A stretch of DNA of 57,883 nucleotides. Origin: Xanthoparmelia taractica (lineage: Eukaryota; Ascomycota; Lecanoromycetes; Lecanorales; Parmeliaceae). Numbering within the stretch: the stretch's first letter is position 1; each line of letters starts with the position of its first letter. Both the position numbers and the translations under genes were made by a program. The notes beneath the pieces were generated by a model. That model searched no databases, was not told the origin of the DNA, and worked only from the letters and a program-made list of their open reading frames with translations. This document shows positions 1 to 12,600 of the stretch, piece by piece. The stretch lies in assembly GCA_033085395.1 (NCBI GenBank), contig MU853207.1, forward strand, positions 1 through 57,883, written 5' to 3'.

Positions 1-556
1 ACCACCAGGAAGTATCCTCCCGATGGATATCCGTCATATCCATGGGCATGCACGATCCACGGGGGCGATGCAACATACACGCGGTCAGCGATGTGTTCTT
101 TGGAGCTACATAGACGTCTAATTAAGTCACAATTAGACTATATTTGAACTCCTTCATAGGCTATCAAATATGAATTTGAATTCTGGTATCGCAGTAGGAG
201 AGTTGACTTTATTTTGGAGAAAACTACTGGTAGCGCCACCTAATTTGGCCTAGTTCCCCGCTACTTAGTCGGATTTTCTCGCTGATGGGTAATTCTCGAT
301 GACCGATCATCGACGTTATAGAAAACGACGGGATTGAAACCAATGTCGGGACTTCATAAAATCGATGCATCACTCCTTTGCAGCTGTATTAGGGCATTTA
401 TCGCCAGTCAAACGCCAAAAGTAAAAATCACACTCTTAAAAACCATCCAACACGTCTTTGTCATGGGAAAAAACCTGCTTCCTAGGCAGTGCGCACTATC
501 AGGCCACGGAGACATGGAATGAGAGTCCAAGCTTTCCAAGTCCCCATTCTTCCGGC
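1..556. other. Intergenic, downstream of the RhoGAP gene
   Basis: No gene is supported here. The stretch lies 3' of the minus-strand RhoGAP gene and probably holds its 3' UTR and terminator. The short open frames at 334-522 and 458-784 have no family features and overlap the RhoGAP 3' end. Confidence 0.5.
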
Positions 557-3500
557 TCAGCCAAAACCATTCAACGGACTCGCAAAATCGGAACTTTCGT
601 CATCGCTTCCACGGCTCTCCTCCAACGGTCCGGGTTGCCTTTTCCCCTCTTTCTCGCTGTTGCTCCGGCCGTAATCACCGGTATTCAAGCTCCCACCCTC
701 CCCTCTCCGCCAACCCCAAAAACCCTCTTCCTTTTCTCCACTCTCTGTCTCAACCGCTACATGTACTCTTGCGGTGGTTGGTGAAGGGGTCGGACGTACC
801 ATCTCATTGTGCGGTCCCTTCCCGATTAGCGGCGCAATATGAGCCAACGAACTCTCGCCGGTGATAGCAAGGCTCTTCCAAGAGTCTGGACTGTCGCTTT
901 GCACTTCCTGGACGTTGCACTCCTCGTTTGCGTTCTTCCGCTCACTGACCTGGGCCAATTGCATCTCCGCGACGATGGCTCTCCTATTCCAAGAACCCCG
1001 GCTATCTCCCTGCCCAACATGGACACCATGTATCTCCATTTCACCATCTTGCTTCTCGACCATGTGAGGTCTCTCTGTTGGTTCTAGATACCCCGGATAC
1101 GCGGTCTCGTTTCCCCCCAACCTATCAGACAGTTGCTTCAACCCCGACAATCTCCTCTCAGCTAACTCCGCCCTCATTTTCCAAAGGCTTAACTCTCTCC
1201 TCACTTTGCGAACTTCGTTGTGCAAACCGCCTTTACCGAAGCTCCCTTTTGCTTTGACTCCAACAGCAACCGGATTACCTCCTTGCACTTCCTCAAGTGC
1301 TTCAATTCTACGATCTTTTGCTTCCTTTTCTTCGCCCATCTGCTGCAGAAGACGTTGGAGGCGGCAAATCTCAGCGTACATCGTTGCATTGATGGAGGCG
1401 TGACGTTCGAGAGGTTTGAGGGCGCCACTGGCATCGAGATAGCTATTGGAGCGAAGAGGGGAACTTTTTGGGTCGACGTTAAGAGATGGAGAATCAGGGC
1501 GAGAAGGAGAAAGAGGGCGAGCAAACTCCGCGAATGATATAGTGCGATTATGGAGCCGGTGGGTTTCGGGTGACAACTCTTGGATAGACGTGCGATGACG
1601 GAGCCACTCGGCTGAGCGCTGGTGATGATACGCGTCGAGAAGTTGAGTCAATGGTCGCTTAGAGAAACCAATTCCGTTAGAATTGGCGATCATTTCGTCG
1701 TAAGTCTCTCCTTCGCCCCCGTCGAGTCTAGCTGGAGGGTTGGAGATAGTGCTGTTTTGCACGATCTCAGCATCCTGGTCTGGAACAATGCCAAATGTTG
1801 AGTGACGCTTAGGATCATGCATTTTCGGTGGAGCTCGCTTCGGCGGAGACAGGGATCGGCTTTCTCGACTACGGCCAACGTCACGCACGGGTTTGGGTAT
1901 GAGAGATTCTTTTGATCCGGTGTTGCTCTTTGTAGAGAGGAATTGATCATCGAGGCCAAGCATAGGAGATTTAGGCGGAGGCAAAGAGTTGACAACAGCG
2001 TATATTCGAGGGATTGCGGTCTCCTTTGTCTGCTCGTTATTTCTGCGTATGGCTCTGGAAGCCTCGGCGAACCTTTGAGCAAGAGCTTTGACATTGCTGG
2101 GTCTTGGGCCGCCATTAGGAATTTCATTCTGCTCTATTTGCGCTTCGCTTGTTTTCCGCGAGACATTGAATGGCGGAGGAGATATATAAGTGTCAGCCTT
2201 AGCCTTGTATTCCGCTACAGAAGCGTAGGTTTCGATAGGCTTCAGAGCAAGATGTTTTTCCATTGGCAAAGACGATTGACGGGGTGGAAACCTAGTCCTT
2301 TCATCCGTCGGCTTGGTCGGAGATGAAGGCCACTCACCTGACTGGCGAGACAGAAAAATGGTTCGCTCTGCCGACTGACGAGCTTTGCGATTTGAGAAAG
2401 AGTTGCTTGATGATGTACTCAATGAGGGGTTGCTGCGAGGTGAATTGGGGCGCTCTTTTCTTGCAAACGGCATTGAAGGCGGGTCGAGGACGCTTTCCTC
2501 TGAATCTAGAATACCGAGTTCCGCTCTCTGGGCGTCTCCAATAGGAGGGAGTGGCTTTCTCATGGATATCTGGAGTTTGGATACATCTGACTCATGGCTA
2601 TGTTCCGCTGGTTGCGCATTCCTCAGGGCCGTCTGGAGTGTCTGGTTTGATGAGCCGGAATTTTGTTTCTTTGCCGGTGTCTCGATAGCAGGATCTACAA
2701 GAAGGAAATCTTTGTGTGAAGAAGAGCTGGACTCGATTTTAAGGGGTGGCAATATTGTACCCATAGCCAGCTTATCCATAGCAACATCTGAGTGTGTACG
2801 GTTCTCAACACCTAGCCCGACGTCACCCGCGGGTGACGAATTCGTCTCCTCCTCAAACCGCAGCTTCGTATTTAATGTGAGTTCATTGTCTCGCGCAGCA
2901 CGTTCAGCAATCTTAGTGTGGCCAGGATTGGGACCACGATGCTCTTCGCTAGTTGCAGGCAACGAGGTGTCGTTTGAGTTGTCATCGTGAGATGGACCAA
3001 TTGCGCCACGAGACATTGGCGATCTGCTTGTCATTCTTATGTTGCTTTTCATCTTAACAGCCCCTCGAAATTCTTCAGGTAAAGTGCGTCCACGCAGGAT
3101 GTCAAGAAACCTAATTTCTTCTTCAGACGTCTTCATTGTGAGCCTGCTACCAGTATGACTTGGCACCTTCTTGAGACGCCGCCTACTTACAGACTTTAAA
3201 GAAGAGCTGGCAGTACTATTGATATCCCGGAGTTGTTTGACAACATCAGGCCACATCGTAAGGAGGTGTTGCATGACAATCGCAGTACGATTGGCTCGAT
3301 CGACAAATGCAGCTAGAGTAGCATTTTGATCCAATTTCATGTCTGAATGCTTGCGTTTATGTTTCCGGAACTTTTTCGCACTGTCCGGCTCTAACGATGT
3401 ACGCGGAGCTCCACTGTGACCTTCACCATTCCCGTGAACTGCACGATCAGTCAAATTTCCAAGTAGTAAGGGCCCCAAAACAACGCCCAAAGACCTGTAG

Positions 3501-5078
3501 TTCATTAGCTCCGATGGGGCCTGGTCTTCGTCGGCAGAGGCTGTCTCTGATTGAAGCTTCTCCGCTTCATGCCCAAGATATGAGACCAAACCCAGTACTG
3601 CTTGGATGAGATACAGGCGATAGTCGGAAGCAACACTCGAGATTGCCAGCGCAATCATCTTTGCCTTGATAATTGCGAGATCAGGCTCGGACAGCTCAGG
3701 ATCAGGCCCGAAATCCATCGTGATATTGCGGAGCGCTTCAAAGAGCTCAACCGAGCCCAGCAAGCCCCCTGGCAGGTCAATGAGGACTCTCTTGAAGAAC
3801 GAGGCCACATCGGGTACTGTATGCTCTATGTGGGAGGGAAGGAGACCTGATCCTACGGTCTGTTCAACCTTGGATGGGCTTCCAGCGTCTGCGTTGGCAA
3901 ATTGATGATCATAAAAATCATATAATGCGTTGACGATCGTGGTTTGACCAGACACGCGGAATATACCAGGTGCGTTACAGCCTGCGCGTTCTTCGAGTCA
4001 GTTCGGGGAACTTTTCCCGACAGGCTAGAGGACTCACCATGTTGATATAAGTATGTAGCTGTCGCTGAGAGACAGGTGGGAAGGGTGAGCTTATCAACAG
4101 CGAAGTCGGGTGGAAGTATGAGGACGCTCAGGCCTCCAAGTCGGCCGAGTTCCTCAAGACTTTTGCCCTTTAGTATGTTCTTGTGACTATCCTCTGACAA
4201 GACAGGAATCCCTCCAAAGCTCTTTTTCTTTGATATGGGCTTGTAGGTGGCCTTGGCTTTGAGTGTGTAGGTTGAAGAGGAGCGTCGGAATAGCTTGCGC
4301 GCCAGCCAGCCGGCATGATGAGTTTTGGTCGTGGTCTTTGTTTGGCAGTGATTTTCGTCGTCTAGTCACCATGAACATCAGCCCAAAAATGTGGTGCCAT
4401 GATAAAGAAACTGCGTGATATACCATCTGGTGCTGCTTCTAGCGGAGGCAGCCCATGCTTTTCGGCCAATTTATTATACTCGTCTCTGTAATACGAAGCC
4501 CCCATTGTACGCGAGCTACCAGAAGAGCCCGAAAAAAGTCGATGACTCACAGTGCTCCAGGTCGTGCTGGTGAGGCGAGATTCGGTAACAGAATCATCGG
4601 CGCCGTCATATGTCTGCATGTTTGCATGCTCTTGTGACGATATCGGCGCCAGAGCGTGAGGTGCTGGTTGGTGAACATGAGGCCGTGGACGCTGGGGTGG
4701 AACGATAATGACTTCGCGACCGCCAAAGCGAGGAGGCGGTCTCTTCACGATATCGGGCCTGACTCTATGGTGTAGTGGGCCGGACGGGCCTGAGTTGGCC
4801 CCTCTTCGTGGGATACAGCCAGCAGGCGAGGTTGCGGGCGACCACTCATGACTTTCTGCAGAAGTCATGTTTCGTCGCGGAGGTCGGTGTATATGGGAGT
4901 TGAGGAGTCCTTGGGTAACCTGGAGGTCAAAGGTACTGGCTTTGCTCGATGGCAACCGTGTGCGGCCAGGTATGACAAATGTATCGAGTGACGAGCGGCG
5001 TCGCGCTCTTGTTTGTGTTGAAGCTTGTCTCTGCTGCTCAGAGGGGGGGAAATAGGCAAAGCTCTTGGAGTATTGCAT
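557..5078 (-). CDS. RhoGAP domain protein (Rho-family GTPase activator)
   Basis: Predicted GTPase-activating protein that switches off a Rho/Cdc42-type GTPase in polarity or cell-wall signalling. Three exons: start to 4424, 4361-4038 and 3981-557, with introns 4362-4423 and 3982-4037. The second splice joins YLYQHG to CNAPGIFRVSGQ, rebuilding the RhoGAP core with its arginine finger (GIFR). The start is either 5078 or the in-frame ATG at 4868, giving 1467 or 1397 aa. From 4868, the N-terminal ~220 residues are proline/arginine-rich and disordered, RhoGAP spans roughly 225-430, and then come ~800 residues of Ser/Pro-rich linker. A predicted coiled coil lies near the C-terminus (from MYAEICRLQRLLQQMGEEKE). 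Family membership and splicing are secure; the target GTPase and the start are not. Confidence 0.88.
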
Positions 5079-5512
5079 ATTGATGTCTGTATGTATGCTG
5101 CATGATGAGGGTTAGGCGAGACGAATCGAAGAATGCCATGATGGCGGATTTGGTGGGATAATTGGGACGTTCCTGCCAATTGTGAGGTTCAAGTGAAAGT
5201 GGAAATCTGGTATTTGGTGAATTCTTTTTTGGAACATTGATATCGATGAAAGTGAATCCTCGCTCCGCCAATAGATTTTCTGACAATACCAGAGGTTTGA
5301 CAGTGCTCGATTTTTTTAATTCTTCTTCAATGCTACTGTGAGCGACAATTATTTGCTTCCACCCATATTTATCCAGTCAGCTTCTATTTACCATGTCGTG
5401 ACGCCGTAATGCGTAATGGGAATATTGGGCTGGAAAGAAAATCTCTCATGCCGCAGGGGATATAGAACACCAAGTTAGATGCACCAAAGGAAGTCGCGGC
5501 CGTCCCATTCAA
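5079..5512. other. Intergenic between snf4 and RhoGAP gene
   Basis: About 430 bp between the 3' end of snf4 and the start of the RhoGAP gene, both on the minus strand. It should contain the snf4 terminator and the RhoGAP promoter. I see no further gene or distinct motif. Confidence 0.45.
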
Positions 5513-6900
5513 TTATTCCTGTTTACCATCGTCCCCTTCGCCTTCAAGAAGTATGTACTCAAGAATATCACTCAGGGTCAACAACCCAATCAATCGGTTG
5601 TCTTCGTCTACAACAACCAGGCGATGCACCCGCGATTTTCGTATCGTGTCAAAAATTGTATCAAGACGGTCATCAATGTGGCATGTGAAAATCCCTGGAA
5701 AGTCCTGCACCATTGTCAATACATGCCTCCAAGGTCAATGTGGACTCTACAAACTTCTTGCCGTTGCTGAAGGGCGTCGCCGACATTGAGATTGAGATTG
5801 TCGTAATTCGAATCCTTGATCAACGTGATGACATCTACAGCCTCGAATACGTTGGTGACCACGCCTACAAATGTTTAGCTCCCTCCATTACTACGAATTG
5901 TATCCAGTTACCGTCGCTGTTTAGGATTGGCACACTGGATATCGCACTGTTGACAAGCTGGTGGATGATCTCAAACACGGGCGTTTCCATATTGGCAGTC
6001 TCAAGATTCTTGTATGTGCCGAGCTTCAGGTGCTTGAGCGGCTTGCGCAGGAGCTGAGTTTCCGATACATTGACCGCAACGAACTTTAGGATCCGATACT
6101 GAGTTACCACGCTGACTACCATAGCACGTTTGGTCTCATCGTCAATGTCGACCAATGGCATCCGCCGCGCCCGAGATTCGAGCATGCGCCGACATGCCTC
6201 GTACAGCGGCTTTTCTGGATGTATGGATACAGTCTCCAGAGGCTGGACGCCAATGGCTCTCTCGATGTCTTATTGTGACATTAGTGATGGACTTGACTTG
6301 GCTTGCTATTTCGACTTACCGCGTAGGCTGTTCAATTTGAATTGGTCAATGCGGGTCACAGCTTCAGGGTTTTGCCAGTAGTATTGAATGAGATTGAGAT
6401 AGTCGGAAGTAGTCAACAATCCTGCGAAAGAGGAGGTCTTGGAATCCCATAGCGGCGCGGAGACGATGCCTGTCCGAGCTCAGCTTCCTTTTCTCGGTAG
6501 ACTCTGGGGCTGCAGGAGGCATGTTACCATTCTGAATGAGGATAGTCAAGCTCTTCTTGACCAACAGGGCAGTATCGAAGATGATTAAGCGAAAGCTCAA
6601 GGGCAGTACATCGTAGCTTGTCCTCACTTTGAGGAAGTCTCTAATTCTTTGCTGCAGTTAATAGCGCCATGTCAGCCTGCTTGGAAGGGGTCTTCTGGTA
6701 GGCTGCGCCAGTACAGAGGTCGCATATGTACAGTGAGGAAATCCAACATTACGTACCAGGCCGATCCTCTGGTCTCTTTCGATAGCGCTTTCGGGCTCAG
6801 CATGAGGCATTGGCCGGGATTGACCTCGTGGTCGCTGGGTTAGCAGGTGTGATTTTCTTGACGAACCCTCGTGACCTGGAATGCCGGGGAGACTAGTCAT
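5513..6900 (-). CDS. snf4: AMPK/Snf1 complex gamma subunit (CBS-domain protein)
   Basis: Regulatory gamma subunit of the Snf1/AMPK kinase, which senses adenine nucleotides and controls glucose derepression. Six exons (6900-6757, 6651-6528, 6469-6320, 6268-5912, 5864-5755, 5704-5513) close in frame to 358 aa, a normal length for the family. Four CBS modules can be followed: the first with VRTSYDVLPLSFRLIIFDT and APLWDSKTSSFAGLLTTSDY, the second with VQPLETVSIHPEKPLYEAC, the third with LGTYKNLETANMETPVF and GVVTNVFEAVDVITLIK, and the last with DTIFDTIRKSRVHRLVVVD and LIGLLTLSDILEYILLEG. Introns are 47-105 bp. Reading frames across all five junctions are consistent, and nothing looks damaged. 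The start ATG at 6900 is the first in frame. Confidence 0.95.
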
Positions 6901-7626
6901 TTTGTCCGTTCAGGCTTTCCCTCTTTTTTCTTTTACCCTTTTTTTTTTTCTTTTTTCTTTTGAAGCTTAAGGCAAACCCCTTGGGGCGGAATAATGCAGG
7001 CCCTGTTTTCGGTCCCTTTGGTTGGGGGGCAACTTGCGGTGAACAGGTCAAATGACAGCAAGGCACTCTGATTCGTGGATAATAATAATGATAGTGATAT
7101 TCATGGGCATAATGGACCGATGCTACCGAATGACACTACTTCTCCTGCATACTTCGCATCTTGTGTGGCTTGAATGCGAGTGACAAAGATCTATTGCACG
7201 GAGACGGTAAAAAGCAAAGTCGCATTACCTTTCAAAGTTTTAAGGGGGGGCGGGGGGGGGGGAGAGGGGGAAAGAAAAAGGAGGGGCACCAGGGCTTATC
7301 TTCTTATCTCCAAACCTGTGTCAATTATTAGCTCGCTTCTCAACCAATCAGAAGGAGCGCCAGTGTGTTCAACAGGACGGCCAGAAAATCGAGAGAAGCA
7401 ATAAAGATGGCATCAACAATCATAAATCAACTCAATCCCTTGACTACGAGCATTGGGACCTAACTGTGTGGTTTCAGTTTTCCCTTCTTGTGGACAGCTT
7501 TTCAACCAATGCAATGCTAAGTCCCTCATCATAAAGTACTGTGACTGCTTCCATGCTAATGATTATTCTGTTCTATCATCTCCCACACTTATGAGGTATC
7601 GAGTCACCCAAGACCTGGGGAAACAT
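6901..7626. other. Intergenic with pyrimidine tract and G-tract
   Basis: Promoter side of snf4 and 3' side of the NAD kinase gene. A plus-strand pyrimidine-rich run at about 6914-6960 lies just upstream of the snf4 start, so it reads as purine-rich on the snf4 coding strand. A G-rich tract at about 7244-7270 could form a G-quadruplex. No gene is seen. Confidence 0.5.
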
Positions 7627-9610
7627 CTATAACATGGGGTCATCGGCCTTTGACCATTCTTTGAAGCTCTTCTGCTTCTGCCTCGAATTCCAGCCCAGCT
7701 TCTCCGAAATACTGCTCACCCAATCCTCGTTCCTTCTGCCCTGTTGCATCACGTTTGCGAATGGGTATCTCGAAGCGGAGATGGTCACATAGTCACCAGG
7801 GCATAGCTCAATCCTTGTCTATCGTTAGCACTCCGCCCAGCATCAGAGCACTCAATCTCCCATCATACCTTTCCCTTCCGTCAAAACTAGCCCACGACGA
7901 AGTCCGAGCGTCGTAGGGCACGCCAACACGCAACACAACCGTGTCAGGTAGTATGATGGGTCTGAAGTTCAAAGTGTGTGCGCATATGGCACTCACTAAT
8001 ATCACGGGGTTCTCGGGATGACATAACGATCCTCCCGCAGCGAGGTTATAGGCAGTGGAGCCTGTTGGAGTGGCTACGCAGACGCCGTCTGCTTGCACCG
8101 TCGTCTAAGTGTATTTCCGCGTTAGCCTTACGCATTGAAGGAAAAAAATTCGGTGTACGATAGGGTCATCAGGCGTACGAGGGTCTGCTCCCAAGAATTG
8201 CCCTACCACCCAGGGTTTCATGCGAGAATGGGAAGAACAACCCCGAGATGTACATACAAAATGCTCGTCGTCTCCAAAGACTTCAATGGAAGACATGGCT
8301 GATAATACATTAGCAAACGTCTACATCTGAGGTTTAGCGGTCACGGACTAGGATTAGGACCTCTGTCCACCACGATCTCGTTCAAGATTTCGTATGAGCC
8401 ATCTGGCTTGTGCGTATAATGATTTTCGGCCTCTTCGCCGATCAGCTCCTCAACCAGATCTCGGTGTTGGCCTTTAGTCTGTGATCTCATGACAGTGCCC
8501 TCGAACCGTAGACGCAAGCTTACGGTCACGCCGTCTTTGAAAGCCGAAGTCAGTGTTTCTCGGAAGCCGGCGTAATCGAATTTAGTGAGGAAGCCTAAAG
8601 AGCCCAGGGAGAAGGACAGAACCGGAGGTACAATTCTCTGGAAAAGCCAACTAGAATAGAGGAGGGTGCCATCTCCGCCGAGCTTGATGTGTGTCAGCTA
8701 GGATCTGAAAGGGGCTTTTAGGTATACTACCGTCACAGCAAAGTCAAAGGTAAGAGGGTGCTTCGTACAAAGCTCATTGTTCCAGTACTTCAGACGACCT
8801 TCCCTCGATGGGTCTGCGGAGATGATACTTTTTGCATCGAACTTGTGATTATGTTCCAGGGTGTCTTCAACGTAACTAGACAATATAAGCGTAAAGTATA
8901 TTCTACCTTGTACGCGGGGACCATACACTATATACGGTGTGTCCCTCTCCTTCGACAGCAGCCATTCTACCATCTCCCTTGTGTACCCAATGAGCGACTC
9001 GTCATGCGCCTTTGTCAACAAGAATACAGTCTTGACCTTCAACTTCAGCCGCACGTTGCCCAATCTCTTTGACAATTCTCGGACCCCATATGCCATATCA
9101 GCCAGCTGCCCTTTCGTGAGCATTCGAGACTGGGTAGCTGATTCATATTTGGTGATGACCGCATTGTCGGCTTTAGTATCTTCATTGATGTTTGATAATG
9201 TGTTGGCGTTTGATTTGCGGGATCGCCGTTGTTTTTCAAGTAGAGAATGCACAAAGCAAGCTGTGTCCTCCCTCCGCTCTGCTGAGCCTGAGCGACCCCC
9301 TACGCCGGGATCTTCTGAGGTGACAAGGGATGATCTGCGACGGTGGGCATTGTCTGCGTTGAACACGACCTACTTGGGCACTTCAGTGGGGGCGACGGCC
9401 GTGACGGCACTGATTAAAGCTACCTCAAGGGCCTGTTGATGCTCGGAATCGCTGGCGCTGGAGTCACCGTGGCTCTTTGAGCAGTTATTAGCTTGCTTCG
9501 CCTTGTTTCGGGGACTATGCGCGACCTACTTCATCCCCGCTGGGTTTTGTATTGGGTAAACTTGTAAAATCGAGTCGCGGAGGGCCACCATCAGACATTG
9601 CTCGATCCAT
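7627..9610 (-). CDS. NAD(+)/NADH kinase (Utr1-like), with in-frame TAG in N-terminal part
   Basis: ATP-dependent NAD kinase making NADP(H). Predicted exons: 9610-9530, 9474-8927, 8875-8731, 8682-8349, 8298-8258, 8104-7869, 7813-7627, giving 524 codons in total. Family hallmarks rebuilt by splicing are the GGDG loop (FAVT joined to LGGDGTLLYSS), GSLGFLTKFDY, DRGPNPTMSSIEVFGDDEH and ADGVCVATPTGSTAYNLAAG. The C-terminus ends with YVTISASRYPFANV and then ADDPML. The catalytic domain is complete. A TAG at 9370-9372 interrupts the otherwise continuous N-terminal exon just after AVAPTEVPK. Either a 54-bp in-frame intron (9370-9423, GTAGCT...TAG) is removed, or this is a nonsense change or sequence error. 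The first intron has a strong GCTAATAAC branch site. Confidence 0.87.
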
Positions 9611-12600
9611 AGCAAATCGCCTTCTACTGAGTCGCCCGAGAGGGCAATTGGGCGGAGGAGTATGTTTGGCGCCCCTTGAAGATAGAACATGAGGTCATTC
9701 AGGTTTGCCTCCGAGGATTCCGAATCTCCGAAGATCCGCCGTCGCACCTACCATTTTATGCCACGGCTGACAGGAAGGGGAACTTGTCCCTTCTGCCTCG
9801 GACCTCTTCCGCATCCCCGGGCATGTCAGAGGATGGATCTACGCTGAATTCTCGAGTGAAGAGATGACGGCAACGTTGACGCAGGGTATGCTGACTGCAT
9901 ACTCGGTTGTCGCTTGAAGAAGAATCATCTACAACGGATCTATTCGGCGTCGGGTAACTTATTTTGGATGCTGCACGCAGTCGGCGAAATTTACGAAGAT
10001 CGTGGCAATAACCAAGAAGCAAAAAGCCTCAAGTCCGCATTGGAAAGTGCGGGATAATGTCCTGCATTGCATGCCGTGGGGTGAAGCTGCGAGCACTGAT
10101 GTTGAGCTGGTGCCGGACGAATCGGGTGTTCGTTTCACCAGGTCTCTGGGACCGTAGCCCGTTTCGACATATTCCACCAAGCGGGTTCTTACATGTCCTT
10201 ACATGTCCGATCTGAGAAACGGTCAAAGTGAGATGCTTCCGGGGCTGTGCAATTACAAAACCTCATTCCTTTTGCATCTGTAAGCGCCGAAGATAGTATC
10301 GACTTATGCAATCCTGTGAGCGCTGATCTGCCGGGCCACCAAGTGCTGTTACTCGAAAGGCACTGACCAACACCTATCCTCAGCTGCCTGATCCTTTCGC
10401 TGCGCTAGAGGTTCGTTGCCCAGCAAACTGCATACGGAGTCAGGACTTGGTACGCAAGAGTGGGATAAATCGTTCTAATGTGCAGCAATTCACCTTGGTG
10501 GCGAAATGCACTAGCTCCAATTAAGCAGGCAACCTTAGCGCCCCAAGCATTTTCTCGCTTTTGCCCTTACCGGAACCCAAAAGTAAGTGAGGGTTTCCTC
10601 TTTTGCTTAGACATTCCAAGGTCATCCGCCCATAGCCGGTTAGTTCCATAACATACTTGACACCGGGCAGTTGCTCTAATTAGTCTCGTATAGTTGGGTC
10701 CATCTGCCTCGCACCATCATCGCCTTGAAGCCAAAACAGTCACCACGAGGCTCCTTAACCCTTTTTTTTATTAGTCTCGGAGGATTCCTATTAACACTAA
10801 TGCGTCATCCTAGAGGAGAAGGGGGAGATTGCTTCTGTACGGGTACAGACTTCTAGCCGTGCCTTGTTGCCGTATTTCCGTATGAGAAAGCTCTAAAGAA
10901 TAGGGAAGATGCTAAAACGAGATGGCTGATTGGTAACTTTGCGAATACGCGTCACTTGCAATCTGCATCATGCGGTGAGCAAGACTGGGATAAGATCTCT
11001 TGACCGGGGCGCGAACGGCCGTAGTGGTGAGACCAGTAAGCATGTCGAGCTCGCAAGACCGAATGCTCAATGCGAAAAGAGGGTGTGCGTTGGATGACGC
11101 ATCCATGATGATCGTATCGGGGTGAGACAACAGCATGGCCGGTTTGAGGCAGCGCATGTGTACATTACTCATTATTTTTGTTCGGGTCTACAGCGCACCG
11201 TATGGCATTCCTTCGCGAGGGCGATCAGCGGGAACTATGAAGCTGGGGTTGCTGATACATATTATTTTAGACTTGCATAAGCCTGTTACAGTCGAGACCA
11301 CGTATGTGTGTCGTAGTGTTTTATGCGCGGCCCGCATGATACCGTAAGGCAGTTGTCCAATTTTTGCCCCGCTGCAGGCCTGTGAAGCAATGCCCTTTAA
11401 ACGACCCGCTCTGGTGATATGGTCCGTGCTCCTTTGTCGCAAGATTGTCTTGGTGTGGGTAAAACACCGGTTAGAGGGAAGAGTTATAATAATGAGGCGC
11501 GGGATAAGCTGAGTATGCTTCGTACTCTGGCTGCGGCGGGGTAGAGTTAATCTGCAGGCTGTTTGTTTGTGCGGAAGAATTTTGGAATAGTCCTTCAGCC
11601 CGGGACGTCTTTGTTCAAAGCTAGAAATGAAATGGATGCCGACGCCACTTTTTGACGAATGTCCATTTGATCCCTGAGGCTGGTTACATGACGGAGGAGT
11701 CGGGACTCTCTTTATGCCCACCACTAGCGGCAGAGTACCTTTGGCGAAACGTCGACGTGACAGCCAATGGTAGCATAGTTTCATGGGGGGCGCCCTGCTT
11801 TAGGGCTGCTGGGACGGGTAAGTGAGTGATTGGCGGATTATTCAGGTTATTGGTACTTGGTAGTCTCTCGTTCTAGGGCCGAGGTTGAAATCTGACGAAG
11901 CGAAGCCTTGCCAGCGTGACCTTTGCCCACGATTAGACCACCCACGGGACATTTGATCATGCTTTAATCCCGCTTCTTTGGAGGGTTGATTGGCAGACGC
12001 CGTTTCGTGTCTGGCGCAGACGGAAGAGCAGTCATGGATTGAACACGGAGATGATACCGCAGATGGTGTGTCTGCAAGCGGGACAATTGGAGCGAGATGA
12101 AGAGAGGTGTGCGTGGTGTGGTGAGATATGAATCACCCTTGCCTTGTAGTGAGTAGGCTTGAGCAAGTTGTTGTTTGCGGTGCGGTACATTGATGTAACA
12201 ACATACATTACATATTTAGTTCTTTCTGCGGGGCGTTGGCCCTATCTGTCACACGTTCCAGGCTCCTAAGAGATACTTCAATATACTTCAAGAGTACTTG
12301 TTCCTTATTTTACTTCGTACCCTTTTCCAACCTTTGATTTTTCTTCCCTTCCCATACGCGAAGGGCGGCGTTGGGCCTACCAAGCCTCAATTAAATCCCA
12401 TCTTCCCACACACTTCCCACAAAAGTAAGCTGCATGCCTTAGCTTGACCGCTTTTCGTAGCCCGTTCAGATCTGATCACCGGGGGTTGTCGTGCCTCGCG
12501 TGTGCCACTAACGGCCGTCTGCTGAAAGAGCTAAGCAAAGTAGCATTGTACTTCTGCCCCAAACTAGTCAAAGTGGCAAGTAAGAGTACCGTAGCGATAT

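Noticed and set aside
2385..2990. 201-codon frame antisense to the RhoGAP gene
   Set aside because: Shadow of the Ser/Pro-rich RhoGAP linker; no independent support.
5755..5864. Suspected frameshift in Snf4 near LIKD
   Set aside because: Rechecking the reverse complement shows a continuous frame (TLIKDSNYDNLNLNVGDALQ); the apparent shift was a reading mistake.
11188..11784. 198-codon minus-strand frame
   Set aside because: No domain, signal peptide or repeat structure, Arg/Thr/Pro-rich shadow-like composition, and no neighbouring exon pattern.
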